Origin: Nitrospirota bacterium
GTDB lineage: Bacteria; Nitrospirota; UBA9217
Length of the DNA: 64,000 bases
Assembly: GCA_020052615.1 (NCBI GenBank)
Contig: JAGVOT010000012.1
Span: forward strand, 1 to 64,000
Direction: 5' to 3'
Below the pieces are notes generated by a model, which saw only the letters and a program-made list of their open reading frames with translations, searched no databases and was not told the DNA's origin. Positions 41,134 to 50,308 of this stretch are shown one piece after another (position 1 is the first letter of the stretch; each line of letters starts with the position of its first letter). A program made the translations under genes and the position numbers.

Positions 41134-42194
41134 TTTTTACCCAGGCGGCACTTCTTGGGGATGAATTTGAGGAAGACCTCCCTGCCCGTCTCGATCGACT
41201 CATAGATGGCCATGATCAGTTCGAGGGATTTACGACCTTCAAAACCGTCAACGAGGGCCTTTTTGCCGTGAGCAATGGAATCTACCACATGCTCAAGGTA
41301 GGCGACATGTCCGAACCCATAGACGTTGGGCGGATTCTGACGATAGTTGGCCAGAATATCAGCGTCTTCCAGCCTCGGTTCCGCGAAATTCCAGATCTTC
41401 ATTTCATTGACGGCGAATCCGCCGATTTCGGCAGTACCTTTTTCGCCCAGGATGGAGAGGGAACCTTCCAGATCTTTCGGCCTCGTGGCAGTCGTTGCTT
41501 CGATGACCCCGAGGGCTCCGCTCCGGAACTTGATGACGGCAACACCGGTATCTTCAGCTTCTATATTGACGAGAGCCGTGGCTGATCTGGCAAAGACGGA
41601 TTCCGGCTCGCCGAGCATCCATTCAAGCAGGTCCACGTGATGACTTGCCTGATTCGTGAATACCCCGCCGTCCATGGCCCAGGTGCCCCGCCAGGCATCC
41701 TGGTCATAGTATTGCTGGGTCCTGCACCATCGGACCCTGACCGTTCCCATGACGATCTTGCCGAACCTTCCCTCTTCAAGCGCTGACCGCAGTTTCTGGA
41801 CGGGAAGGTTGTAGCGGTTCTGTTTGACCACAAACAGCTTTACGCCTGCCGCGTCGCAGGCGCTGATCATCGCGTCGGCGTCCTCGATCGTCAAGGCCAT
41901 CGGCTTTTCGACGACGAAGTGCTTGCCGTAGCGGGCGAGTTGCAGGACATTTGCAGCATGGTTGCCGCTTTCCGTCAGTATGCTCAGGACATCGATGCTG
42001 CCTCCGATCTTGCTCATCATCTCATGCATATCGGTGAAAGAGGGCACCTGATACTTCTCGCCATAGGCCTTTGCCCGGTCCGCCCGAAGATCGCAGACGC
42101 CTACGAGCTCGGTCCCCGAGATCTGCTTTCCACCGACGATCTCAGCATGTTTCTTCGCGATCCTGCCGCATCCTACTATTGCAAATCGCACCAT
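41130..42194 (-). CDS. Gfo/Idh/MocA family NAD(P)-dependent sugar oxidoreductase
   Basis: The start is ATG 42194 (MVRFAIVGCGRIAKKH), supported by AGGAGA; the track's extra 16 residues lack support. The 354-residue enzyme has the Rossmann GCGRIAKKH, the conserved VVEKPMAL (EKP) motif near residue 95, WRGTWAMDGGVFTNQASHHVDLLEWMLG with the catalytic DGG/H-H region, and a C-terminal alpha/beta half. In the WbpB role it would oxidise C3 of a UDP-HexNAcA to the 3-keto sugar for the neighbouring aminotransferase. WbpB homology is inferred from context more than from a specific motif. Confidence 0.82.
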   Translation of the reverse strand: MVRFAIVGCGRIAKKHAEIVGGKQISGTELVGVCDLRADRAKAYGEKYQVPSFTDMHEMMSKIGGSIDVLSILTESGNHAANVLQLARYGKHFVVEKPMALTIEDADAMISACDAAGVKLFVVKQNRYNLPVQKLRSALEEGRFGKIVMGTVRVRWCRTQQYYDQDAWRGTWAMDGGVFTNQASHHVDLLEWMLGEPESVFARSATALVNIEAEDTGVAVIKFRSGALGVIEATTATRPKDLEGSLSILGEKGTAEIGGFAVNEMKIWNFAEPRLEDADILANYRQNPPNVYGFGHVAYLEHVVDSIAHGKKALVDGFEGRKSLELIMAIYESIETGREVFLKFIPKKCRLGKK

Positions 42195-42271
42195 ACCATC
42201 TCCTGTTAACGTATTGAATCTAGACGCAAACTCCTGCATCATTGAATATCAAGATATGCGGCTGCCTGTCC

Positions 42272-43408
42272 TTAACGGCGGATCCCCGAAGATTTTTTCA
42301 ATTGAGTATACAGGGAAAAGGCCGCTTTGAAAAGAGGGGATTTATAAATATAACCCTGTGAGGGATAATCCGAGTAGCTCCTCAACGGAAGAGACATTAT
42401 TTCCTCGAATTCCGTTTCCGTAATGCCCAGTTTTTTTATGACATATTCCCTGTCCTGTTTCTGGAGCTCCAGCGGATAGGTCTCTTTTTTCAGCTCCTCC
42501 AGCGCCTCTTCCCGCGTGATCTCCCCTGAACAGATCAGGCTCGATAAATGCGTTCGCCTTTTGTCGAAGCCAAATTTTTTCGGCAGAATATATCCCTGGT
42601 AGAATCTCGTGTAGATCGATTCATAATGTTTTCCGCCATAGTATTTCCAGTCGAGTTCTTTTTCCAGGATCTTCATAGCGTCTTTTTTGACATAATCAAC
42701 ATAGTTCAGGACGCTGATCCATCGCTGCGAAAGCCGGTACCAGACGAGCCCAAAAAAGGTTGCGTGCGGAAAGGTCGTAAGAGGCACCTTGCCAAAGCGC
42801 TTATGAATACTTTTGATATATTTCCAGTCATAGTGCCCCTGGGACCATGCCTTCGGCAAATGCGACTCAGTTCGTCCATTGAATCCCGGCAGAACGTACC
42901 TGATCTTGAATTTATCGGCGAGCTGGTACAAGAGCGAAAAGATGGCATGATCCGTCGGGATCTCTGAATCGGGTGTTGAAGCCTTCAAAAATGCGAGCTG
43001 CAAATCCTTGAACTCTTCCCAGTCGATAACGAACGTATAGAGCTCAATATGCAGCTTTTTTAGCACATTTTCTATGTTCTGGACGGCAAGCTCCGAATCC
43101 CAACCATTGTCAAGATGGACAGCGAGAGGTCGCAGACCCAGCTTTTTCACAATATACGCGAGATAGGTACTATCGACGCCTCCGCTTACCCCGATGATGC
43201 AGTCGTAGGGCTTGCCCACGCCGTCACCCTTGATCATTTCAGCGATTCGGACAAGCTGTAACCTTCCCTCCTCCCCTGAAATGCTCTGTGTCTTTAACGT
43301 TTCATCATAGTTCCTGCAATGGTTGCAGACACCGGAGGCATCAAATGATATCTCAGGGTCTGATGTGTCCATGATGCATCTGGTGCAGATCTGATATGCT
43401 ATGCTCAT
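42272..43408 (-). CDS. N-acetyl sugar amidotransferase, copy 2 (WbpG/PseA-like)
   Basis: Start is ATG 43408 (MSIAYQICTRC), 5 nt after GAGGGGG. The 378-residue protein has two zinc-type Cys pairs (CTRC, CNHC), the PP-loop SGGVDSTYLA near residue 75, and the family C-terminus. It belongs to the TIGR03573-type amidotransferases, which use ammonia from a HisH/HisF pair to convert an acetamido group of a nucleotide sugar to acetamidino. No hisH/hisF is adjacent; the only pair is 12 kb upstream at 54755-56312. It follows the Gfo/Idh-acyltransferase-aminotransferase trio, whose product is its likely substrate. Confidence 0.88.
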   Translation of the reverse strand: MSIAYQICTRCIMDTSDPEISFDASGVCNHCRNYDETLKTQSISGEEGRLQLVRIAEMIKGDGVGKPYDCIIGVSGGVDSTYLAYIVKKLGLRPLAVHLDNGWDSELAVQNIENVLKKLHIELYTFVIDWEEFKDLQLAFLKASTPDSEIPTDHAIFSLLYQLADKFKIRYVLPGFNGRTESHLPKAWSQGHYDWKYIKSIHKRFGKVPLTTFPHATFFGLVWYRLSQRWISVLNYVDYVKKDAMKILEKELDWKYYGGKHYESIYTRFYQGYILPKKFGFDKRRTHLSSLICSGEITREEALEELKKETYPLELQKQDREYVIKKLGITETEFEEIMSLPLRSYSDYPSQGYIYKSPLFKAAFSLYTQLKKSSGIRR

Positions 43409-43467
43409 AAGCCCCCTCACCTCTTGTTCGATGTCTATCGTAGAGACCGTCTTCCGTTCCTGTGCCG

Positions 43468-45015
43468 TTATGTGAGTATCTCCCGTACGCTGTCAGCGAT
43501 AACCAGCAATTCGTCGATCTTGTCACGAGATCTGTCCGGTACGGCATAGGATTGCACGGACGTCAGCCGTCTTTTTGTGGCTTGCCGTCCGATGGTCTCG
43601 ATGACGGCATCTGGATCATAAGCAGCAACGGCGGCACCTGAGGCTATCTGTCTTTGGAAATAGACACTTCCCATTTCTCCTATGATCACCGAAGGAACAT
43701 TGAATGATTCGGCTTCGATAACGACCGCTGAGTGCAAAGTTACATGGACATCGACGTTCGGCAAGACCGCATACAGGGGGAGGCCGGTTGCCTCGTTTAT
43801 ATCGTAATTCGTTATATGATACCTTGTCAGTAACATCTCGATCTTTGCCTTGTCGCTCATCATCATCGGATGAAGACGAATCCACCAATGCCAGGTCGGG
43901 GGCGATTGCTTCATGGTCTTGAGCAAGATATGCAGATGATCCTCACTTGAGAATCCGTATTGCAGGGTGACCAGAATGTGAGTGGTCGCAAGATGGTCAG
44001 TCTTTACCTTGAGAAAGGCATCACGATACTCCAAAGCGATGGGAAAAGTCCCGTCACGCCACCTGTCGAGAAAAAGATTGCCGCCTGCGAACGCCTGGTG
44101 AAGTGGAAATGCGGGCGAGCTCCAGGCATTTATTATTCGCGCATCTTCTTCGCTCCAGCACCAAAATATGCTCGGCAGCAGCTCATAGCCGTCCTTCGGT
44201 ATGTTCATCCAGCGTCCATATGCCTCGTTAAAGTCGCCCTGTACTCCGTGTTGGATCACGACGGTCGGGATGCCCTGAGCGCGGCATGCTAGGCAGAATG
44301 CCAAACCTTCAAGTGACGGATAATCCACGAGGAAACCGATCCGAGGCCTCAACTTGGCCAGAAGCGACCTGAAATAAACAGAAAGTGAAAGTATCGTGTG
44401 TACGCGTTTTGCTATGATCACTAAGGAAAGCCCGCTATTCACGACATTCTTGTCAGAAAGCAATCGCTGGAATGCATCATAACGGTCGGCATTATCCGTT
44501 TTGCATGGTATGGCAGTGCCGAATAACGATGTCTTTATCCGTATAGCGTCAAGATGGGGTCCGATGAACAGGGACGGCCGGTATCGGGGAATGAAGTAAT
44601 AGTGATTCGGTTCGAGATGAAAACAGGACATGCCCTTATTCTGGAACTGGTCCATGAACGGATCGCAGAGTCTATCATACCAGGAGCCTTGAAGGTTAAC
44701 ACGGGATATTCCATCACCAAGAAGTACCACGTCCACCGGTCCCCGGAGAGGGCTGTGGTGTGAGGAATCCTTGATACGAGCTGCGGAATACCTGGCCATG
44801 TCATGTATTTTACCGGCTATTGTCGGAAATAGATGCGGCAGTGAATAACCTATGGTACGGATATGCTCCCCGGTTGTCATGTGCTTGGTCGTCAGATCCC
44901 ATGCCAGTTTTATCCTGACGATCGGCCAGAAGTGAACCTTCTCCATATTCCACTGATGGACAGGAAAGGTATGCTCGATCTCATTCAGCAATGCCATTGT
45001 TTTTTGTGCGTTCAT
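43468..45015 (-). CDS. Unrecognised GT-B-like protein of the glycan locus
   Basis: I do not recognise this 515-residue protein. There is no signal peptide or membrane helix. The C-terminal half looks like a nucleotide-sugar-binding GT-B domain: ILVTLQYGFSSEDHLHILLKTMKQ, WWIRLHPMM (as in TagF/KpsC-like enzymes), then VDVHVTLHSAVVIEAESFNVPSVII, resembling the donor-site Ser/Glu pair. A middle stretch PTVVIQHGVQGDFNEAYGRW also recalls polysialyl/CDP-glycerol transferase-like proteins. It sits between a flippase and an amidotransferase, in AT-richer DNA. A glycosyl- or glycerophospho-transferase role is plausible but not shown. Confidence 0.6.
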   Translation of the reverse strand: MNAQKTMALLNEIEHTFPVHQWNMEKVHFWPIVRIKLAWDLTTKHMTTGEHIRTIGYSLPHLFPTIAGKIHDMARYSAARIKDSSHHSPLRGPVDVVLLGDGISRVNLQGSWYDRLCDPFMDQFQNKGMSCFHLEPNHYYFIPRYRPSLFIGPHLDAIRIKTSLFGTAIPCKTDNADRYDAFQRLLSDKNVVNSGLSLVIIAKRVHTILSLSVYFRSLLAKLRPRIGFLVDYPSLEGLAFCLACRAQGIPTVVIQHGVQGDFNEAYGRWMNIPKDGYELLPSIFWCWSEEDARIINAWSSPAFPLHQAFAGGNLFLDRWRDGTFPIALEYRDAFLKVKTDHLATTHILVTLQYGFSSEDHLHILLKTMKQSPPTWHWWIRLHPMMMSDKAKIEMLLTRYHITNYDINEATGLPLYAVLPNVDVHVTLHSAVVIEAESFNVPSVIIGEMGSVYFQRQIASGAAVAAYDPDAVIETIGRQATKRRLTSVQSYAVPDRSRDKIDELLVIADSVREILT

Positions 45016-45069
45016 GTTTTCTCTGCCATTGAATGCCCGACCGGTAAATTGAGAACAGTCATTGTACGG

Positions 45070-46518
45070 TCACTGCTCAACGGTCGGCGGTCTAAGGTAC
45101 TTGCCCAGCAGGGCATATGCCGAACCGATTGCGAGAAGAATCTTTATAAAAAAAACGATCACCGGACCTTTGATGAACAGCTGTGTGAGTGCAGCTGCCA
45201 CCGTAAATAGCATCAGCACTGCAAGCGGCCTCAGAATGGCTGAAGGCGGTGTTGTGTAGAGATTCAGGATGTACCGACAAGTAACCCAGGCCATCAATGC
45301 CATGAGAATGAAGGAAGCCAACGTTGCGTAGGCCGCTGCCTCATACCCGTAATGGGGAATCAATATCCGGTTCAATAAAATGTTTACGATCCCGGCAGCC
45401 AAAACGATGAAAGATACCCAGAGGGTCCGATATCCATAGCCCATGCTCCAGGCGTAGAGCGGGAAGATAGCATAAAAGACATATCCCAGAACGATGACCG
45501 GAACGATGTGCAGCGATTCATAATAGTTTCTTCCTGCCAGCATCTGGCCGATGTCCTGTCCGAAATAGATAAGGAGAACAGCTGCCAGGAGGATGATCCG
45601 AAACATCCGCTCTGCGTTTACATTGAGACTGGAGAAGTCCTTCTTATTCATGTATTCGAAAAAGTTAGGCATCCAGGCCTGGTAAAGCGCGCTGGAGAAT
45701 ACATTTAACAACATGCCGATGTTATAGGCGAAGCTGTACAGCCCGGCGCTGGCCGATCCGCTGTAGCTGTTGATCATGATCCTGTCGAATTGGTCGAGAA
45801 TGATGCCGCTTAGCGTATAGGGGATGAGCGGGATGGAGTAGGAAAAGATGTAGCGGAGGTGTCCGGTCTCAAGCTTCCAGGAGATATGTGGCCGCATCTG
45901 ATGGAGCAGGTAGACGGAAACCACCAGTCCGATGATGATCTGGCCCCAGATCAGGCCCAGGTAGCGGTTACCGGCAAGCAGGAGGACGATCACGACGCCC
46001 ACGCCGAAGGTCAGATAGGTGCGCCATATGGTGACAACGGCGATCTTCCTGCTTTCCTTCAGGCCCTGAAAGAGCTGCTGGAAAAGGTTGTCGACCAGGA
46101 CGATGAGGATCACGACCGGCATGATCATGATCACCAGGGGGGGTAGGGAAAACCAGGAACTGAGCCTGTCGAGGATGAACAGGAACGCGACGGTGCTGAC
46201 GACCAGCTGGATCGTGTTCACGATGATGACTGTTCCAAGGAATGATCTGAAATCCGGTTTATTCTCGTAGAAATACCGACCGACAGCCGAGGACAGGTTG
46301 AGCGTCAGGAGAACGGAAAACAGGCCTGTGTACGACAGAAAGACGTTGTAGGTACCGTATTCCTCGGGAGAAAGCAGCCGGGTAAGGACGGGGATGGAGA
46401 TGAAGGAGATGGCCTGCGTCGCGATCCGCGTGCTCAGATAGTTCTTGAAATGGCTGAGCGTTTCGGAAAAGAAGGTGCTGTTCCGCAATCGTGTGATATG
46501 TTGGGCAAGTGAGGTCAT
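45070..46518 (-). CDS. Wzx-type polysaccharide flippase (module B)
   Basis: The 482-residue MOP-superfamily protein has about 12-14 membrane helices and the typical opening STRIATQAISFISIPVLTRLLSPEEYGTYNVFLSYTGLFSVLLTLNL. YFYENKPDFRSFLGTVIIVNTIQLVVSTVAFLF and a central SYSIPLIPYTLSGIILDQFDRIMINSYSG are further flippase landmarks. It would export lipid-linked oligosaccharide. It is distinct in sequence from the module A flippase at 29398, so the two should serve different repeat units or one is a remnant of an older locus. Confidence 0.9.
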   Translation of the reverse strand: MTSLAQHITRLRNSTFFSETLSHFKNYLSTRIATQAISFISIPVLTRLLSPEEYGTYNVFLSYTGLFSVLLTLNLSSAVGRYFYENKPDFRSFLGTVIIVNTIQLVVSTVAFLFILDRLSSWFSLPPLVIMIMPVVILIVLVDNLFQQLFQGLKESRKIAVVTIWRTYLTFGVGVVIVLLLAGNRYLGLIWGQIIIGLVVSVYLLHQMRPHISWKLETGHLRYIFSYSIPLIPYTLSGIILDQFDRIMINSYSGSASAGLYSFAYNIGMLLNVFSSALYQAWMPNFFEYMNKKDFSSLNVNAERMFRIILLAAVLLIYFGQDIGQMLAGRNYYESLHIVPVIVLGYVFYAIFPLYAWSMGYGYRTLWVSFIVLAAGIVNILLNRILIPHYGYEAAAYATLASFILMALMAWVTCRYILNLYTTPPSAILRPLAVLMLFTVAAALTQLFIKGPVIVFFIKILLAIGSAYALLGKYLRPPTVEQ

Positions 46519-46596
46519 GAATCGTTAGTTAATAACCGTTCCGGGAACAAGGGTTCCCGCGATGCATTCCCCGCATTGTGAACATCGGGCAACCAA

Positions 46597-47091
46597 TTAA
46601 GACCGAAGACCTGCCGGCGGTTGTATCGTCTTGACGGGTCTTGCCGGTATTCCCGCAACGATCGTGTATGGTTCTATGTCGTGTATGACAACAGAACCTG
46701 CGGCAACGACGGCGTGCTCGCCGATAACGCACGGTCCGAGGACCGTTGCGTTGCTCGATATCCAGGCGCCGCGCTTGATCGTAATGTCGTTGCCCGAGGC
46801 TGGAATGCTGGTCTGGCGTTGAAGATCGAACTTGTTGTAGTCATGGGTGCCGGTTATGAGGGTGACATTGTGGCCGAAGAACACGTAATCCCCTATGGTA
46901 ATATTGCCGGAAGCAAGGTTGAAAAATCCGTTATTGACGTTGGCGGTTTTCGCCAGGTGCAGGCGTTTTGCATCGCCATAGATATGGTGCTCTCGAAAAA
47001 TTCGGTTTTCGATATATTGTTTGAGAAATGCATCCAGGATCTTGTTGGTCATGACCCGGGATAAGAGCATTAGTTTGTTGAATATCGTCAT
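46597..47091 (-). CDS. Hexapeptide-repeat O-acetyltransferase
   Basis: The 164-residue protein ends in a left-handed beta-helix (ITIGDYVFFGHNVTLITGTHDYNKF, ITIKRGAWISSNATVLGPCVIGEHAVVAAGSVVIHDIEPYTIVAGIPARPVKTI). The HD pair in GTHDY is typical of maltose/galactoside acetyltransferase-like (WcaF/VatD) enzymes. It would O-acetylate a sugar using acetyl-CoA. It lies between a methyltransferase and the flippase, so it probably decorates the module B repeat unit before export. Confidence 0.82.
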   Translation of the reverse strand: MTIFNKLMLLSRVMTNKILDAFLKQYIENRIFREHHIYGDAKRLHLAKTANVNNGFFNLASGNITIGDYVFFGHNVTLITGTHDYNKFDLQRQTSIPASGNDITIKRGAWISSNATVLGPCVIGEHAVVAAGSVVIHDIEPYTIVAGIPARPVKTIQPPAGLRS

Positions 47092-47115
47092 GCGTTGTCA
47101 GCTCCCTGTAAAAGG

Positions 47116-48144
47116 CTATCTTTTTCTGGCGATGACTTTGATGACACTTCCGCGATGTAACGTATTGGCAAGCCAGGGAAGGATGAGGTTGTCCAGATAT
47201 TGAAAGGGCGAAAGGGAGCATATCCCCTGGATGACCTTGAGCATGGTGCGCAATACCGGATTGATGGGATTCGCCTGTATTGCGGTAAATTGCTGATCTG
47301 CCAGATAGGAAGTCAGGTATCGCAGGTTGAAGTCAAGTGACGCATGCATGATTTTATCAACGTAAAATCCGGTAGAAGACAGGACCGCGCTCAGGGTCGT
47401 CGGTGACCAGTAGTTGAGGTGCTCGAATCCAAAGACGACCACGTGTTTTTCCCCGACCATCCGGTAAATGAGCCCTTCGATGTTGGGGACCTCGATGTAG
47501 AGAATGCAATTCTTCTTGGCGATGCGGTGTATTTCCTGCAGCATCTCTTTGGGATTGGGTACGTGTTCGAATACATCCCGCATATAGATAACGTCAAAGA
47601 ACTCCGGTTCAAACTTGAGGTCGAACAGGTCCTTGTTGAATATGGTGTCGCCGATCTCCCGCCGGGTCAGTTCGTAGTTCTTCTGGTTGAGCTCGATCCC
47701 GTATACGTTATAGCCCTGATCCCTGGCCTTTTTAAGGAAGTATCCCTTGGCGCTTCCAATTTCAAGAAGGCTGTCGCCCTTGCGCGGCGGCCGAATTTGG
47801 CCGATCGACATGAGGTTCGAGAGGTTGATCTTGTCGTCGAGTGCCGTGGAGGCGGTCGTTGCGTCAAACTTCAGTTCATTATAGATCGAATTCCACATGC
47901 TGTTGTAAAACGCATGGGTTGCGGTATTGTTCAGGCGCGGATTCAGGAAGACCATTGAGCACGCCGCGCACTGCGTGAAAGTAAAGAAATCCTTCCTCAT
48001 ATACACGGAATTTCTGTCCGATCCGCAGACCGGACAATTCAAGTGCTCCGCGAATTCATCTCGGAGGCGCTTCTTTTCGTAGTCGAAAACGAGCTTGTGC
48101 TGATCGATGAGCGCATTCCGCAGGCGAGTCTGATAGTCATTCAT
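47116..48144 (-). CDS. Class I SAM methyltransferase with N-terminal zinc motif
   Basis: Start is ATG 48144 (MNDYQTRLRNALIDQHKL); the track's 34 upstream residues have no support. The 342-residue protein has a Cys-pair motif CPVCGS...CAAC (about residues 38-62), then YNSMWNSIYNELKF, the SAM loop LLEIGSAKGYFLKKA, NVYGIELNQKN and IYMRDVFEHVPNPKEMLQEIHRI. The layout matches the 10207 methyltransferase and other glycan-linked Methyltransf_23 proteins. A 237-nt gap separates its start from the preceding GT2 gene (48145-48381), in which I see no gene or convincing promoter. The substrate is unknown. Confidence 0.8.
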   Translation of the reverse strand: MNDYQTRLRNALIDQHKLVFDYEKKRLRDEFAEHLNCPVCGSDRNSVYMRKDFFTFTQCAACSMVFLNPRLNNTATHAFYNSMWNSIYNELKFDATTASTALDDKINLSNLMSIGQIRPPRKGDSLLEIGSAKGYFLKKARDQGYNVYGIELNQKNYELTRREIGDTIFNKDLFDLKFEPEFFDVIYMRDVFEHVPNPKEMLQEIHRIAKKNCILYIEVPNIEGLIYRMVGEKHVVVFGFEHLNYWSPTTLSAVLSSTGFYVDKIMHASLDFNLRYLTSYLADQQFTAIQANPINPVLRTMLKVIQGICSLSPFQYLDNLILPWLANTLHRGSVIKVIARKR

Positions 48145-48381
48145 GTACGGTTCCGTTGTCGAGCGATTATTTTGTGAATTCGACGGTGGAAAGATAGTTC
48201 CTCGTCGACAGATACGAGTCAAACGGTGCATCGATGCCTTCCTCAACGGGGACCTGCAGGAAAGTTGTCGACCGATAGGATGATTTTTGATCGCAAGGCT
48301 CTAATCATACAGGCTCCTGTGCTCTTATGGATTGATGGTGACGTGTGCCAGGATCACATGCTATTTCTGGCGGAACGTTGC

Positions 48382-49362
48382 TCACATCAAGGGCCGGATA
48401 CGTCTTGCCAGGTCATGCAGGTGCAGCATTCTGATCGCTTTGTAGGCGAACGCAACCCATGGCCGGTAATAATGAGGCAGCCACCGAGGGTTGGTCTTTG
48501 CAACCCATTTCCTGAACTGCGCATGGTCGAGTTCCCCCAGTTCCAGGAGCCGCAGCAGATGGGCTTCCGCCTCTCTCGCGAGGTTCCTCGACGGCTCCAG
48601 GTATTTGATGATCCCGTACAGCTGCATGGTGGACGCCCGGACCTCTTCGTCGCGGCTCCATTCGACCTGGACCGCCACGCGCTTCAACTTCCGTGCCCAG
48701 GGGCTCGGCTTGTGCATGACCTGATGGTAATGGAACGTGTCCTCGATGCGGCCATGGCGGAAGCCGGCCTTCTCGATGATGCCCGCGAGGACATAGTCCT
48801 CCTGGCGGTAGACGAAGTCATCGTCGATGCCGGCAAGGCCCTGGAGGAATGCGCTCTTCCTGCCCATCTGGCTGCCCGCATAGGGTCGCGTCTCGCCGAA
48901 AAGCTTGTCAACATTCGGGTACTCGATAAGCGCCGTGATGCGCTGGGGACAGCCGAACCATTCGTAGGACCCCTGATGCCGCTTCATGGCATCGAACCAG
49001 CCGTCAGGCAGGTACACGTCGGAATGGACATAGATGAACCAATCCGTTTCGACCGCCTCGATCAGTTTCCGGAGGCAGTACCCCAGGGAGACATAGTTCC
49101 GGTGATCGAGGACGGTCACCCGGGGAAACCGCCGGGCGATATCGAGCGAATCATCCTTGCACCCCCCGTCCGATATGAGGAGCCGGTTGATCGGTATCTC
49201 GCGGTACAGCGAGCGCAGGTTGCTTTCCCAAAGCTCGTTTGCATGGACCACGGGGATGAGGACATCGACAGCGTCCGCAGGCGAGGCGGCAAACCGATCG
49301 ATGAACGGCTCTTCGGTATAGTACCGCCGGAAGATAGATGCGCGGGGTGCCTCATTGTTCAT
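48382..49362 (-). CDS. GT2-like glycosyltransferase
   Basis: The 326-residue protein contains a GT-A core that begins unusually late: VDVLIPVVHANELWESNLRSL, SDGGCKDDSLDIARRF, WFIYVHSDVYLPDGWFDAM (metal-binding HSDV in place of DxD), GRKSAFLQ and a QEDYVLAG active-site acid. The C-terminal 100 residues are helical and basic. It overlaps the Gmd-like gene at 49352 by 11 nt. It transfers a sugar within module B; donor unknown. Composition here returns to high GC. Confidence 0.78.
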   Translation of the reverse strand: MNNEAPRASIFRRYYTEEPFIDRFAASPADAVDVLIPVVHANELWESNLRSLYREIPINRLLISDGGCKDDSLDIARRFPRVTVLDHRNYVSLGYCLRKLIEAVETDWFIYVHSDVYLPDGWFDAMKRHQGSYEWFGCPQRITALIEYPNVDKLFGETRPYAGSQMGRKSAFLQGLAGIDDDFVYRQEDYVLAGIIEKAGFRHGRIEDTFHYHQVMHKPSPWARKLKRVAVQVEWSRDEEVRASTMQLYGIIKYLEPSRNLAREAEAHLLRLLELGELDHAQFRKWVAKTNPRWLPHYYRPWVAFAYKAIRMLHLHDLARRIRPLM

Positions 49363-50308
49363 GAAGTACTGCTCCTTCCGCCTGCAGCAGCAGTTTGATC
49401 ATGCCGGTAAAATCGACCGATGGCTTCCAGCCCGTCACGGCCATGAGCTTGGCCGGACTACCGACAAGCGTGACGTTCTGCTTCGTGATGAGCGACGGTC
49501 GCTCCTCCACGTGCTTCGTCCAGTCGAGTCCGAGGGCGTTGAAGGCGATGGAGACGAAGTCGCGGACCCGGTGCTTGACGCCGGTCGCGACGATGAAATC
49601 ATCGGGCCGGTCGCTGTTCAGGATGCGGTGAAAGGCGTCGACATAATCGGGTGCATAACCCCAGTCGATCTCGGCATTCAGGTCGCCGAGGACGATCTTG
49701 TCCTGGCGGCCGTTCTTGATGCGCGCAGCGCCCCTGATGATCTTCATGGAAACGAACTTGTCCTGACGCAGGGACGATTCATGGTTGTACAATATGCCGT
49801 TCGCGACGAAGAGGTTATGCGCGTTCCGGTAGAAACGTCCGGTAAAATAGCCCGCGGTCTTCGTGATCCCGTAGACGCACAGCGGATGGATCGGCGTTCG
49901 TTCATCCTGCCGGTCGGCCGCCGTTCCCTTGAAGATGTGGGACGAGGCAGCATAGAAGATGCGCGTTGTCGGCGATGCGTTCTTGACCGCCTCCAGCACA
50001 TTGATATAGGCCTCGACGTGTATCGCATAGCTGGCACGGAACAGCTCTGCATCGGCGTCGAGCCGGTCCTCGGACGAATGATGATAGGCCGCGAAGAAGT
50101 AAAGCTCGTCGGGACGGAAACGGGTGATGGTCTGAGCGACCGCGGCGCGGTCCAGGATGTCCACGGGAGGATAAGGCTCCGCCGGCGCTCCGGAAAGCGA
50201 CGTCTCTCCCCGGTCGATCCCCAGGACGGCGTACCCCCCGGCAAGGAGCAGATCGGTCAGCAGGCGTCCGTCCTGGCCGCGCGAGCCGATGATGATCGCT
50301 TTTTTCAT
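49352..50308 (-). CDS. Gmd-like NAD-dependent enzyme with altered active site
   Basis: The start is ATG 50308 (MKKAIIIGSRGQDGRLL), overlapping the upstream C-methyltransferase stop by four bases. The 318-residue SDR keeps Gmd-subfamily landmarks: GSRGQDGRLLTDLLL, NGILYNHES, LGDLNAEIDWGYAPDYVDAF, DDFIVATGVKHRVRDF, and Y146xxxK150. But the dehydratase Thr-x-Glu is replaced by S122-S-H124 (YAASSHIFKG). Without the catalytic Glu it is unlikely to be a 4,6-dehydratase. An epimerase or 4-ketoreductase (RMD-like) acting on the Gmd product is plausible. It is a paralogue of 25165. Confidence 0.78.
   Translation of the reverse strand: MKKAIIIGSRGQDGRLLTDLLLAGGYAVLGIDRGETSLSGAPAEPYPPVDILDRAAVAQTITRFRPDELYFFAAYHHSSEDRLDADAELFRASYAIHVEAYINVLEAVKNASPTTRIFYAASSHIFKGTAADRQDERTPIHPLCVYGITKTAGYFTGRFYRNAHNLFVANGILYNHESSLRQDKFVSMKIIRGAARIKNGRQDKIVLGDLNAEIDWGYAPDYVDAFHRILNSDRPDDFIVATGVKHRVRDFVSIAFNALGLDWTKHVEERPSLITKQNVTLVGSPAKLMAVTGWKPSVDFTGMIKLLLQAEGAVLHEQ

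Noticed and set aside
48226-49398. 390-aa plus-strand ORF across the GT2 gene
   Set aside because: It is antisense to the clear GT2 frame, with no domain of its own.
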